Source: Picocystis sp. L7
Lineage: Eukaryota; Chlorophyta; Picocystophyceae; Picocystales; Picocystaceae
Direction of reading: 5' to 3'
NCBI GenBank assembly: GCA_020975725.1
Contig: QXJR01000027.1
Coordinates: 806,001 to 870,000 of the forward strand
Length of the DNA stretch: 64,000 nucleotides
Shown here: piece by piece, positions 39,083 to 48,701 of the stretch
Numbering within the stretch: position 1 is the first letter of the stretch
Layout of the letters: each line of letters starts with the position of its first letter
Program-made: the position numbers and the translations under genes
Notes under the pieces: generated by a model
Database searches by the model: none
What the model was told of the DNA's origin: nothing
Seen by the model: only the letters and a program-made list of their open reading frames with translations

Positions 39083-39451
39083 ATGCTGGCCGCCAAAGCG
39101 ACGCCAGGAACCTTCCCCTTGCGTCCCGACAATCGTCAGAAGGTCGCCAGACGCGAGACGAGGCGACCGACGGCGTGCTGGAGCGATCGTGCGGATCGCC
39201 AGGCGTCGGAAGTGCACGGACTGCGCAAGGAAACCCTGCTGGACGGGATGACGATGTCGGCGTTCGGCGTCCCGCCGGTCTTCCTCATCGCAGGATGGGC
39301 TGTAGGCGCGTTCAAGTTTTGGAAAGGATATCGAAACACCACCTACGGCGAAAGCATCGCCGTCAAGACTTCCATCACCGCGCTGTGGCCGGTCCTGTTC
39401 CTCCTCTCGAAGTCGTTCCGTGGAAACTTCAACCGCGCCCTCAAGGCTTGA
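39083..39451 (+). CDS. Small two-TM protein, probably plastid-targeted
   Basis: A 122-aa protein from the ATG at 39083 (MLAAKATPGTFPLRP). The first 50 residues are basic, without acidic clusters, like a transit peptide. Two hydrophobic segments follow: GVPPVFLIAGWAVGAFKFW and TSITALWPVLFLLS, with an intervening RNTTYGESIAVK. Small proteins of this form occur in algal and plant plastids, but I cannot name this one. It shares a promoter region with CYP38. Confidence 0.55.
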   Translation: MLAAKATPGTFPLRPDNRQKVARRETRRPTACWSDRADRQASEVHGLRKETLLDGMTMSAFGVPPVFLIAGWAVGAFKFWKGYRNTTYGESIAVKTSITALWPVLFLLSKSFRGNFNRALKA

Positions 39452-39627
39452 AGCAAGGCGAGGGGATCGCCGTCGAAACCGCAGGAAGTTTTGGCGAGCA
39501 AGACACAAGCACCCTTCTGCGGCCATGGCGCAACTTGAAAGGGAAGATCGGTGGAGGATGGAATCCACACAAGAACTGACAGGGGAGAGGGTCCAGAGGA
39601 TGCTTCAGCCTTAAAGGTGACGTTATT

Positions 39628-40767
39628 TCAAAAAGTGGAGAACTTGTACACGACCGTGTGCCGATACACCTCCCCAGGACGAAGCACCACGTTGGGGAAC
39701 TGACGATGGTTGATTGCGTCGGGAAATCCTTGGGTCTCCAAGCAGAGACCAGCGTGCTTGTGGTACGTCATGTCTTCCTTGCCACTGAGTGTCCCGTCCA
39801 GGGAATTGCCGGTGTAAAACTGAAGGCCGGGTGCATTGGTCCACACTTCCATTTTCCTTCCGGTTTTCTGTTCTTTGACTGTGGCGGCCGGTCGCAGCTT
39901 CCCTATTTCTCCACGTACCACAAAGTTGTGATCGTATCCTCCAGGCACCTGGATGAGCTGTTGGCCCAGCACCTTCTCTTCTCGAAAGTCGAGCGGCGTC
40001 CCTTCTACGTCGCGCACCTCGCCCGTCGGGATGAGTTCGTCGTCCACTGGCGTGTATTGGTCCGCTTCCAATCGTACGGTGTGGCTGAGCACATCCCCCC
40101 TTCCCTGCCCTTTGAGGTTGAAGTACGAGTGTTGGATGAGGTTGACGGGTGTGGCTTCGTTCGTGGTGGCTTCGAACTCCACTCTGAGCTCGGCTTGGCC
40201 TGGCTCCACGCAGCTCTGCAGTCGATAGGTCACTTTGGCGTGCAGCCGTCCCGGATACCCTTCTTCCCCTTCGTCGCTGATGTAGGAGAGCGTGACCGAT
40301 TCTTCTTTGGGCGTGGTGACCAAGGCGTCCACGCGCCAGGTCTTCTTGTCGAAACCTTCTCGTCCGCCGTGGAGGGCATGCTTTCCATCGTTGCAGGAGA
40401 GCGCGTACGCGCGTCCACCCAGGTGGAAGGTGGCGTTTCCAATGCGATTCGCACACCTTCCCACCACGCATCCCATGTACGGGTTGCTCCCGTCCACGTA
40501 CGCTTGCACGTCGTCGAATCCCAGCACCACGTCGGCCACGTTTCCGTCTCGATCGGGCACCCACAGCTGCACGACGCTCGCGCCCAGCGGCACCAGGTGC
40601 ACCTCCACGCCGTTGGTCGCCTTGAGCACGATGCGACGCATGGAGGCGGCCTGCACGCGCGCCACGACGCGCTTCGAGGCCGCCTCGATCTGCGGCTGGT
40701 GGTAGAGGAACGCGGCACCTGCCGCCACCGCGGCGGCCGCCACGGCCATTCCTGCGTATCGTGTCAT
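39628..40767 (-). CDS. GALM: Aldose 1-epimerase (mutarotase)
   Basis: A 379-aa protein from the ATG at 40767. A hydrophobic N-terminal segment (GMAVAAAAVAAGAAFLYH) suggests a signal anchor. The mutarotase fold carries the expected pocket: VVGRCANRIGNATF, NDGKHALHGG, the catalytic histidine in LIQHSYFNLKG, the substrate Asp in GGYDHNFVVRG, and the catalytic Glu in LCLETQGFPDAIN. The enzyme interconverts alpha and beta anomers of galactose or glucose. Length is near the usual 340 plus the leader. The anchor is unusual for a cytosolic family and points to the secretory path or an organelle. Confidence 0.92.
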   Translation of the reverse strand: MTRYAGMAVAAAAVAAGAAFLYHQPQIEAASKRVVARVQAASMRRIVLKATNGVEVHLVPLGASVVQLWVPDRDGNVADVVLGFDDVQAYVDGSNPYMGCVVGRCANRIGNATFHLGGRAYALSCNDGKHALHGGREGFDKKTWRVDALVTTPKEESVTLSYISDEGEEGYPGRLHAKVTYRLQSCVEPGQAELRVEFEATTNEATPVNLIQHSYFNLKGQGRGDVLSHTVRLEADQYTPVDDELIPTGEVRDVEGTPLDFREEKVLGQQLIQVPGGYDHNFVVRGEIGKLRPAATVKEQKTGRKMEVWTNAPGLQFYTGNSLDGTLSGKEDMTYHKHAGLCLETQGFPDAINHRQFPNVVLRPGEVYRHTVVYKFSTF

Positions 40768-41066
40768 CCTCTTTCGCCTCTTCTCTCTCCAGGGTCCTTC
40801 TTCTCGCACGCACGTGATCCCTGCCTCTCCTGTGGCGCGTCCACGGCCATGCACCAAATCCGATGGCGTCGGCGGATCCACGTTCCTTCGGTCCTGGTCG
40901 TTTTGTTGGGGTTCATCCACGGCTCTTCCCTTCTATCCCTCCCCGATCCCAAAGGAAGAAGGAACGGTTTCGAAAGGGGGATCTCCCCTTGGGATGGGGA
41001 CAAGGCCAGGCCAGGGGTCCACAGGAAAGGAACGCTGGAACCGACACTTGGGCGTGGTGTGGCGCA

Positions 41067-41702
41067 TCAACGACGGCCGCGCTTGGGACGAGATGGACCC
41101 TGGCGCGCGGGATGGAGGTGGAGGACACCGCCACGGTACGAACCCACCGCCGCATGGGCGTTCAAGGCGGAGCGGTGGCCTTCCGAAGCACCATTGGTGC
41201 GACCCGGCAGCGTCTCCAAGCGTCGCTGCAAGACTTTGCCGCTCCCTTTCTTCGACACTGCGCCCGAGGCCACGTCGCGCTCCAGCTGCGAACGCACCCT
41301 CTGCTTCCGCTTCTGCGCAAGGCCCAAACCCACGCTGGCGGGCGTGCGCGGAGACTTGGCGGCTCGTGCACCGATGGAACGCAACCGTTCCGATTCGAAC
41401 CGCTTCTTCGCGTCCCCTTCCAGGTTGCGACCCCCGAATTGCAGCACCTCGCGCTTCGTCTTCTCGAAATCTTCCTTTCGCAGCTTGTCTTCCGCCTCGA
41501 CCTTCGCCTCGTCCTCTCCTTTGTCCTTCCGACGCCGACGCTCCTCCACGCTCCGTCGATTGGGCGCGTGTGCCCGATCCCCGTGGAACACCACCACCTC
41601 CACTCCCTTCTTCCCTGGACCTTCCCTTGCACGTCCTCCATCCACCTGTTCCCCCTTCGCGCCCCCTTCCACCGCGGTGGGATCGAAAGACGTGGCCGCC
41701 AT
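41067..41702 (-). CDS. DUF4602 (C1orf131-like) protein
   Basis: A 211-aa protein from the ATG at 41702 (MAATSFDPTAVEGG). A charged coiled coil (SVEERRRRKDKGEDEAKVEAE) precedes KREVLQFGGRNLEGDAKK, which matches the KxEVxxFGxxG core of DUF4602. The conserved basic stretch continues with KSPRTPASVGLGLAQKRKQRVRS. Human C1orf131 is a small-subunit processome factor, so a nucleolar role in rRNA maturation is likely. It diverges from DBR1 with 188 bp between the two ATGs. Confidence 0.68.
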   Translation of the reverse strand: MAATSFDPTAVEGGAKGEQVDGGRAREGPGKKGVEVVVFHGDRAHAPNRRSVEERRRRKDKGEDEAKVEAEDKLRKEDFEKTKREVLQFGGRNLEGDAKKRFESERLRSIGARAAKSPRTPASVGLGLAQKRKQRVRSQLERDVASGAVSKKGSGKVLQRRLETLPGRTNGASEGHRSALNAHAAVGSYRGGVLHLHPARQGPSRPKRGRR

Positions 41703-41890
41703 GCGCAGGTGGTGCGACCTCACGAGTGGACCCCGGTCGGGTTCGGTCCTTGTGGACCCTTCCATCCCCTCCCTCCCACACACACACCCAGACCCACCCA
41801 GTGGGGAGTGGAAGAAAAAGGCCCACGGTATCGGTAACCGTATCCGTTTTCGAAACCGATGGATGTGGATGTGGGACGTGTCGGCAAACG

Positions 41891-43165
41891 ATGCGCTTCG
41901 CGGTGGTGGGATGCGCGCACGGCGAGCTGGACGCGATCTACGCGACGGTGGAAGAGAGCGAAAGGACGACGGGGAAGAAGGTGGACGCGGTGCTGTGCTG
42001 CGGGGACTTCCAGGCGGTGAGGAACCTCGACGACCTGCAGTGCATGGCCGTGCCGGACAAATACAAGCGGATGAACAGCTTCTATCGCTACTACAGCGGA
42101 GAGAAGAAGGCCAAATGGCTCACGATATTCGTGGGTGGGAACCACGAAGCCATCAACCACCTGTGGGAACTCTACTACGGAGGATGGGTGGCGCACAACA
42201 TCTACTTCCTGGGATTTGCGGGGGTGGTGAACCTAGGCGGACTGCGCATCGCGGGTCTCTCCGGGATCTACCACGAACGAGACTACAGGATGGGACACTT
42301 CGAATTCCAAGATCGACAGCTCCATAGAGGACTAAGGAGCTCCTACCACGTCAGGCAAACCGACGTCTTCCGCCTCCTGCAAATCAAGCGACCCGTGGAC
42401 ATCTTCCTTTCCCACGATTGGCCCAAGAGGGTCCAAGACCACGGGAATCGAGACCAACTGCTGCGCGAAAAGCCGTTCTTCAGGAAAGACATGGAAACCG
42501 GTAGGCTGGGAAATCCAGCCCTGGAAGATATCCTGCATACACTGAAGCCCGCACACTGGTTTGCTGCACACCTGCACGTGAAATTTGCCGCAAAGGTGAA
42601 GCATCCCAACAACGGAACCTGCCACCGGTGCACGAAGTTCTTGGCCCTGGACAAACCTATCCCGGGAAGAGACTTCCTACAAATAGTCGAACTGCCCTCC
42701 ACGGAAGACAACGCTCTCAAGTACGATGCCGAATGGTTGTCCATCCTATGTACCTTTCACGATCAACTGAACCTGCAGCGACGCCCCCTCCCCCTCCCGC
42801 GGACAGGGGCAGACTGTGAGCAAAAAATGGCCGACAACTTGGAAAGAGCGCGTCGATTGCTTGATCAGCACGGAGAGGAAATCCCTCTCAACTTTTCTGC
42901 CACGGTACCCGTGTACGAGCATGGAAGAGGGCCAAGGAGGGGCGACGTGCCTGCTTCGATCGGAAGGAATCCACAAACAGTGCAGTTTTTGTCGCTCCTT
43001 GGATTGGACTACAACCTTGCATTGAACGAACCGAGGACGAATCGTCACAATCCCGAAGAAATCGAGCTCGGGGAGGACGAAGAAGACGTTCCGGCGAACG
43101 GCAGGCAGCCGACAGCTCGCAATCCGGAAGAAATCGATCTTGGTAGCGAAGGGGATAGTGGATGA
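41891..43165 (+). CDS. DBR1: RNA lariat debranching enzyme
   Basis: A 424-aa protein from the ATG at 41891. The upstream open frame overlaps the DUF4602 gene and is not coding. All metallophosphoesterase motifs are intact: VVGCAHGELDAIY, VLCCGDFQAVRN, FVGGNHEAINHLWE, FLSHDWPKRV and WFAAHLHVKFAAKV, close to human DBR1. The LSILCTFHDQLN region and C-terminal domain follow. The tail repeats NPEEIELG and NPEEIDLG. DBR1 opens the 2'-5' bond of excised intron lariats, so it fits a genome with few but real introns. The gene itself is intron-free. Confidence 0.96.
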   Translation: MRFAVVGCAHGELDAIYATVEESERTTGKKVDAVLCCGDFQAVRNLDDLQCMAVPDKYKRMNSFYRYYSGEKKAKWLTIFVGGNHEAINHLWELYYGGWVAHNIYFLGFAGVVNLGGLRIAGLSGIYHERDYRMGHFEFQDRQLHRGLRSSYHVRQTDVFRLLQIKRPVDIFLSHDWPKRVQDHGNRDQLLREKPFFRKDMETGRLGNPALEDILHTLKPAHWFAAHLHVKFAAKVKHPNNGTCHRCTKFLALDKPIPGRDFLQIVELPSTEDNALKYDAEWLSILCTFHDQLNLQRRPLPLPRTGADCEQKMADNLERARRLLDQHGEEIPLNFSATVPVYEHGRGPRRGDVPASIGRNPQTVQFLSLLGLDYNLALNEPRTNRHNPEEIELGEDEEDVPANGRQPTARNPEEIDLGSEGDSG

Positions 43166-43313
43166 AGCGTTTGCTTTTGAAAATGAGGAACAGCTCCTTC
43201 CACGATTACTGCACACAATCGCACATTTCTTGATGTACCACCGCAGCCGACTTTGCGCTGCCGGACAAGGAAAGGCAATGTTGCGGCGGTATCGGACGGG
43301 CAATCCTCAGCTA

Positions 43314-44150
43314 TCAAATGCAAAATGGATCAATGCGACAAGCTCTCACCTTCTCTGCAATCTGTGCATCGTATGCTTCTTTCATCAGCCGTTGTTGTGT
43401 CCTCTTCTTCACAAAGTCTTGCCTTTTTTCTTCACTGAGGGCTCGTGCGTGCTGCTCCGCCGCCTTCCGAAGCAAAAGCTTCTCCACTCGATCTTGCTCT
43501 TTAGCTGCATTCTTACGGTCGATCATCTCGTTCCAGCTGCACCGTAGAGACGACATGGTCTCCAATTCTTGCAGTGTCTTGGCATTCGAGCTTTCGCTCT
43601 CAAAGGCCTGGTGCATCGCCCCTTTGTCTGCACAGGACATACGATGTTTTCCTTCCTTAGAAACGGCACACGCACTGCCTGGGGGGGCTCCAGACCCACG
43701 TTGCGAATAAAAGGGCTCACCGCCATCTCGAAGCCAGACTTGGCTCTTCGACGCCTGCAGTTGCTTCACCTTCTCGTTCAGCACCGTCTGCTGCCCGATT
43801 TTGCGCTCTTCCTCTTCCTGTTGCTGTTGTCGATTGCGAGCGAGGCGCTCTTTCCCAGGGCGCGAGGCTTCATGGGCAGCCAAACGTCGGAAGCATTCCT
43901 CGGAGTCTGCTCGTAGAACCTCCACCATCTTTCCACGTCTGTTCTCCCGGTCGAGTTCAGCCTTCTTCTTCGTTTCTTGCTCGTGCCTTTCTACGAGCAC
44001 GTCTTCTGAGTGATCCAGCACGTGTTGCATCCATTCGATCTGCGTCTGCACCCGTGCAGCGTTAGCGACCGACTCTTTCGCGGCTGCCCTCGCCTCTTCA
44101 CGTGCACATGCACGCAGCAGACGCCTCTCTCCCAGGTTCCTTCGTCCCAT
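43314..44150 (-). CDS. Coiled-coil protein, unknown
   Basis: A 278-aa protein from the ATG at 44150, almost wholly alpha-helical and rich in E, K, R, Q and A. Typical segments are RNRQQQQEEEERKIGQQTVL and KRQDFVKKRTQQRLMKEAYD. A low-complexity break (GAPPGSACAVSKEG) lies in the middle. Length and style recall axonemal or centriolar proteins (for example RIB43A-like or TPH-like), but I found no diagnostic motif. Confidence 0.55.
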   Translation of the reverse strand: MGRRNLGERRLLRACAREEARAAAKESVANAARVQTQIEWMQHVLDHSEDVLVERHEQETKKKAELDRENRRGKMVEVLRADSEECFRRLAAHEASRPGKERLARNRQQQQEEEERKIGQQTVLNEKVKQLQASKSQVWLRDGGEPFYSQRGSGAPPGSACAVSKEGKHRMSCADKGAMHQAFESESSNAKTLQELETMSSLRCSWNEMIDRKNAAKEQDRVEKLLLRKAAEQHARALSEEKRQDFVKKRTQQRLMKEAYDAQIAEKVRACRIDPFCI

Positions 44151-44444
44151 GATTGCTCGAAACAGCTTCCAGCCGCAATCTAGGCTCCGCTGGCGATCGT
44201 TGTGTGGACCAGTTTGGACGCATGTGCGACTCGACAGTTCGCGTTGACCGGATGGCGAGAAAAAACTCCACCGTGGGGAAATGCCCCATCTCTTCTAGGT
44301 CATGCCAAAAGCCGATGTGGAGCTGACCACGAAGCCTCTAACAGGGCGGTGCACGGATGCTGCTGAGTCCAAGAAGAACCGCAGGCCTTCTGTGCTGTGG
44401 CGATCAGCAGGCTTGGTTCATCCAACTCGTGTACGTGCGGAAGG

Positions 44445-45650
44445 TCAGCGATCTTCTGCCGGGTGCAGAGTGACAGGAGCCTTTTGGGAGATGACAATGC
44501 TCTGGGAGCGTAAAATCTTCGACCAGCGGTGCAAATGTGTGGGGCGCAACTTCTCTGCCTTGTCCCTGTCTCCTTCAGCAAGTGCGTGCTTTGCGGGAAT
44601 CACGTGGGCCCACCAAAACTCTCCCAGGGCCTCATAACACATTTTCCAATACTTGGGGTCCCTTTGTACGCGATAGATGGCACTTCCGTTCACCGTCCAA
44701 CAAAATAGGTCACACCACTCTCGGTCCAACACTTCCATCAACCCCTGGACCTGAGGAACGTAGTAGAATGGGATGCGCGGGTAGGGCTTCGCAGCGTGAG
44801 GCGAACCTTTGTTGAATGGGCATTTGACTTCAAGGACCCCGGGTCCCAATTCTTCCAAGCCAGGTCCAGCCTGGATCAGTCCGTCTGGGGAGGCTCCCAA
44901 CCACCCTTCTGCTTCTTCGTCCTTCCCTGCTATGCTGAACATCCGGTGTTCGATCTCGTACCCGGTCAACGCCACGTACCTCTTCAGGGCTTGTTCCTCC
45001 TGCTGCGTGCCCCACTCGGTTGCATCATTTCCTGAGAAAGCCTCCCTCAATCCCAGTTTTTCTTCCCAGAGGACCTCTCTCCCTTCGTTGAAGAATCCCA
45101 ACGCGTTGGCGAAGCTGGAAGCCGTGAGCCGGCTGGACCTGATTTGGAACCAGGCATCCGTGCGCTGTTCCCCGCTCCATCCGTCATCGTCTTTGTTTTC
45201 TTGGACCTCTGGTTTCTTGGTGGATGCCCTTGCGGCTTGCAGGAACCTTTCGTGCCGTTCGGCTCGCGCCTCTGCCTTGGCTTGCGGCGTCTGGGACATG
45301 TGTTCCAGAAGGAACTTCTGTGCGTCGCTCACGAGTTGCTTCCGTTCGATCATGGACAGTTCCGGGTACCTTTCGAAGGCGGACATCATGACGCTCCAGT
45401 CCATCCTCCTTTCGAGGGACACGTCTTGCATGACACGTGCGAAATGCCCTCTTGCGAACTCCGAGAACCTGGCCTTCCTTCCACGTGCATCCACGTGTCC
45501 ATTCGCGGCTTCGTAGGCCAGTGCTTCCTTCGCGTGCTGCGCCACCTGCAATGCATCTGGTCCCGTGGCCTTCGAAGCGTATCCTGCACGCCTCGGGGGT
45601 GCCGAAGCACGAAGCATGGCGGCACGTGCGAGCGCAGCACGACGCGCCAT
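44445..45650 (-). CDS. YqaJ/lambda-exonuclease type PD-(D/E)XK nuclease, probably organellar
   Basis: A 401-aa protein from the ATG at 45650. The first 25 residues (MARRAALARAAMLRASAPPR) form a strongly basic, Ala-rich presequence. After a linker, the YqaJ nuclease core has RSSRLTASSFANALGF, WGTQQEEQALKRYVALTG, GASPDGLI (catalytic Asp) and VLEVKCPFNKG (Glu-x-Lys), then a PQVQGLMEVL helix. The catalytic set D, E, K is present. Related host genes occur widely in plants and algae, probably acting in organelle DNA repair or recombination. It is intron-free. Confidence 0.82.
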   Translation of the reverse strand: MARRAALARAAMLRASAPPRRAGYASKATGPDALQVAQHAKEALAYEAANGHVDARGRKARFSEFARGHFARVMQDVSLERRMDWSVMMSAFERYPELSMIERKQLVSDAQKFLLEHMSQTPQAKAEARAERHERFLQAARASTKKPEVQENKDDDGWSGEQRTDAWFQIRSSRLTASSFANALGFFNEGREVLWEEKLGLREAFSGNDATEWGTQQEEQALKRYVALTGYEIEHRMFSIAGKDEEAEGWLGASPDGLIQAGPGLEELGPGVLEVKCPFNKGSPHAAKPYPRIPFYYVPQVQGLMEVLDREWCDLFCWTVNGSAIYRVQRDPKYWKMCYEALGEFWWAHVIPAKHALAEGDRDKAEKLRPTHLHRWSKILRSQSIVISQKAPVTLHPAEDR

Positions 45651-47666
45651 CCGCGGATCAATCCGCCGTTTCTCAATCCTTTCCTCGAGTTAATCCAGGC
45701 TTTTCTTCGGTTAACTTGTTTCCCACCCATCCAGCTGGTGCTGGGACCTCCCTTCTATGGATCCTCCCCAAAGGACCCCGGATGGGGTTCGTCCCAACTC
45801 GATGGTTCTCGTCCCCTTTCAGTCAGACCGAGGGAACGGGCCGATCGAAAGTTCGGACAATGAACTGCAAACCCACGAACTCGTGGGATGGAAAACACGT
45901 GTGCACTTGGGATCGAATCGAGCGACGCGGAAAAGGCACGGCATCAACGGGTTCGACGACAAAGGAATGGGTCCTTCCTCGGAGATGCGCAGGCGAACTC
46001 CCGACGGGATGAAGAGAACGGCTTTCATTTCCCACATCAATGACCCAAAGGAAACGAGGATATAGACAAACCTAACAAGATCTGTTGGGTCTCCTAGAAG
46101 AACACCTTGAAAGTCCACGGAGCATCCACGGCATTAAAAGTGTGATGAATACAAGAAGACGTAAGTGACGTAAAGGTATGCGAATACCGAGAGGAGAACT
46201 TGGTTGTAGGAAGAATTCGAGTCTAGTAGAGTTGTAGCTTGTTCGCACGAGCTCGGGTAGAGGCGTCTTGGAAGGATGCTTGGGTAAATAAAGCGTTTCA
46301 AGGAAGAAAGCGGTAGCTGTATGAATGCGTATCCGGCAATCTCAGCACCCCGCTCGAGTTTTGAGCATCGATGGAGTCCATCTCATGACTTCAAAAACCA
46401 ATTTCTTTCCATCCGAACATCAAGAGGATGAAGAAAGCTTCGAATCATGCGCGCGATTCGCTCCAAGGTGGACGGCTCGGAAAAGGGACGGAAACCGACC
46501 ATGATCTTGACTATCGAACACGAAAGACCGTGGAAGATGGACGAATGCTTTCCGTGCATTACTGGACCACACACATGCTAGAAATGGGTACCTTATGAAC
46601 ACAAAATGTCATCTCTTGCATCGTTCTAATCCCGAGCATATGGCACTTGCACGCTGTTGAGCCACGTGGAGAGCACATTTTTCTTTGATTTCAAATTGGC
46701 CAGCATAGACCTCAAAGCACGTGCGTGATGGGAGCTTCCACTTGTGAAAGGGGGAATTCGCGAGACATTTACAACCTATTTCGTTAGCGATGTCTAGTGC
46801 CAAAAAGCTAAAGGAAATAGGCACATCGAGCTTCGTGCGTCCTACACCGACCTATCGTACAAACGGATTGCTTGTAGACGGTTGCAAACTCCACCATTTT
46901 GTGCGGATCGAATGGCGCCACCACACCATTAGCTAGGAGATTTTGACTTGACTCATTCTCCACAAGCTTGGAGAGACTCGTCTATGTAGCTCTTTCCCAA
47001 GTTCTATCATTCTCGAGTGGGCGCGACCAAGTAGATTCCGATCGACGAAAGGCAAGTCACATGATGAAGCAAGGAAGTTCAGGGCGTGGACACAAGAGAT
47101 TGCAAACATGCAGTACACTCGGGTTGTACATGTGATGGATGATCTTGCCTCCAAATTGAGCCGTGCATTGAAAGCAACAAGGATGCGGACGACTGTCTTC
47201 TCGAGGAACATAAGCTCCTCATCACATTGATAGAATTGACTCCCAGAGGGATCCCACTTCCCCTTCCTTGGCAAAGCGACTCGTGTATCATACACGGTTG
47301 AAGGACTCCGCATCAGGCTACACCTGGGTCGGTCCAAAGACGAATTGCAGGAATCGGCCTACTGCCGCAAGGGCAGCGCTTGTCTGTGGATACAGGAGGT
47401 ATTTCATTGCCGACGTGCTATTGGGTGAAGACGGGGCGCACCAAGCCAGAATCGCTGTAAACAACGGTGACGCCGAATCGACACAAAACAAGAACGGAGC
47501 CCCTAGCATTTTCGGCTACTGTGCCGCATGTCCACAAGTTGCTGTCCTTTCCTGTGGAAGGGAAGCAAAGGCAACAATCGGCCCATCCTTAGAGCGTAGT
47601 AAACCTGTTGGCACATTGGTTCCATGCCGAACACCCGCACCAGGTGTTGACTTTGCTGCAATGACA
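45651..47666. other. Gene-poor, A+T-richer interval of 2 kb
   Basis: From about 46050 to 47340 the base composition drops well below the neighbours in GC. A TTAA-type promoter box pair (CTCGAGTTAA and GGTTAACTTG) sits at 45684-45715. An AATAAA occurs at 46287. One open, ATG-less stretch near 47030-47230 (plus) reads as charged helix-like protein (SHDEARKFRAWTQEIANMQY) but matches nothing I know. No tRNA, rRNA or snRNA is recognised. It may hold a decayed gene, an unrecognised ncRNA or a small unconserved gene. Confidence 0.4.
45757..46065 (+). CDS. Small hypothetical ORF, doubtful
   Basis: A 102-codon frame from an ATG (MDPPQRTPDGVRPNS) to a TAG (codons end ETRI). It is followed by AATAAA at 46287 and preceded by TTAA-type boxes. 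It is hydrophilic, with no recognised domain, and is divergent from the nuclease gene. It may be chance. Confidence 0.2.
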   Translation: MDPPQRTPDGVRPNSMVLVPFQSDRGNGPIESSDNELQTHELVGWKTRVHLGSNRATRKRHGINGFDDKGMGPSSEMRRRTPDGMKRTAFISHINDPKETRI

Positions 47667-48533
47667 TCAAGAAATGGCAATGCCCAGTGTCAAAAGCCCT
47701 CCCATCGCAGTCAGCAGAGCATCGGAATTGTCCATTTGCAGATCCCACGCCAGCAAGCTGGCAGCCGCCTTCGAGAGAGAGGCCACATGCATGGCCCTTA
47801 CCATGTCTGCATACTTGCAGGCCAACAGGAAAAATATGCCGCTGGAGGCCCCCAGCAAGCTTAGCAGCCAGCCGGGCCAGAATGTGAGCGGTTGATGTGG
47901 ACCAGTCATCCAGGTGATGGGGAAGCTGACGATCAGGTTCCAGATCGCCGTCTTCTTCATGTATTCTTCCAAGTCCACTTTCGACCAGTCCAGGCCGCCC
48001 CCGCCCACCAATGCACTGGAAAAATGCAAGGAGCTTTGGATCAGCAGGAGCTGAATGGGCAGCCCTTCGCGGTGCGAGAGCGCCAGCAACAAGCATCCCA
48101 CGCACCCCAAGCCGCTGCGCATCCAGCTTGTCCGCTTCCCTATGGCAAGCGCCGTCAGGAACGCGGACAGATTCCGCACCGCAATGGAGAACACTACCGG
48201 CATGGACCGGTAGAGGAGACCGTCCGTGTAGATTCGCACTTGTATGATGCCTTGGGAAAGCACGCATCGCCAGGCCACGTTGGGTCCCCTTCCTGGTGGC
48301 GTCGGTTGCTTTCCTGGTGCGGACCCCCTTGCACCGCGCGCGGTCCACCATCCACGCGCCTCCAGGACGGCGAGGATCATGCAGTTGGCCACGAGGTGCC
48401 ACCTGGCCACGCCTCCTGGCACGTCTGCACGCGCCGCGTGCGCGTGTGCGAGCGTGGCTGCGACGCTGACCGCCAGGTACGCGACCGACACGACCGTCCT
48501 GCAGGATCTTCCATTCCATCGATGCATGGCCAT
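47667..48533 (-). CDS. Multi-TM transporter-like protein (DMT/nucleotide-sugar transporter style)
   Basis: A 288-aa protein from the ATG at 48533. At least seven hydrophobic segments are visible: [94 protein letters not shown] and LLTAMGGLLTLGIAI. VVFSIAVRNLSAFLTALAIG and SLSKAAASLLAWDL resemble segments of drug/metabolite and nucleotide-sugar transporters. About 290 aa is a usual size for that superfamily. Substrate unknown. Its stop is followed by the gene-poor interval. Confidence 0.6.
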   Translation of the reverse strand: MAMHRWNGRSCRTVVSVAYLAVSVAATLAHAHAARADVPGGVARWHLVANCMILAVLEARGWWTARGARGSAPGKQPTPPGRGPNVAWRCVLSQGIIQVRIYTDGLLYRSMPVVFSIAVRNLSAFLTALAIGKRTSWMRSGLGCVGCLLLALSHREGLPIQLLLIQSSLHFSSALVGGGGLDWSKVDLEEYMKKTAIWNLIVSFPITWMTGPHQPLTFWPGWLLSLLGASSGIFFLLACKYADMVRAMHVASLSKAAASLLAWDLQMDNSDALLTAMGGLLTLGIAIS

Positions 48534-48701
48534 GGCGGTTCCACCTATCCCTTCCCACCTTTCGGATCGTCCTTCGGCCTCTTCCTCTCCGCCTTTCTTC
48601 GTACTTCTCCTCCACCCACCGGATCCCTTCGTCGCGTTCGCAGGCCTCGAGTTCGTCGTCGGCGAGACCCTCCCATCTGTGGGGTGCGAATTCGCCTCGT
48701 T

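Noticed and set aside
39658-42327. An 889-codon plus-strand ORF across three genes
   Set aside because: It crosses the aldose epimerase, DUF4602 and DBR1 genes, which all have convincing domains in other frames.
46933-47337. A 134-codon minus ORF in the gene-poor island
   Set aside because: It has no recognisable domain, lies in A+T-rich sequence, and competes with an open plus-strand stretch; not enough support.
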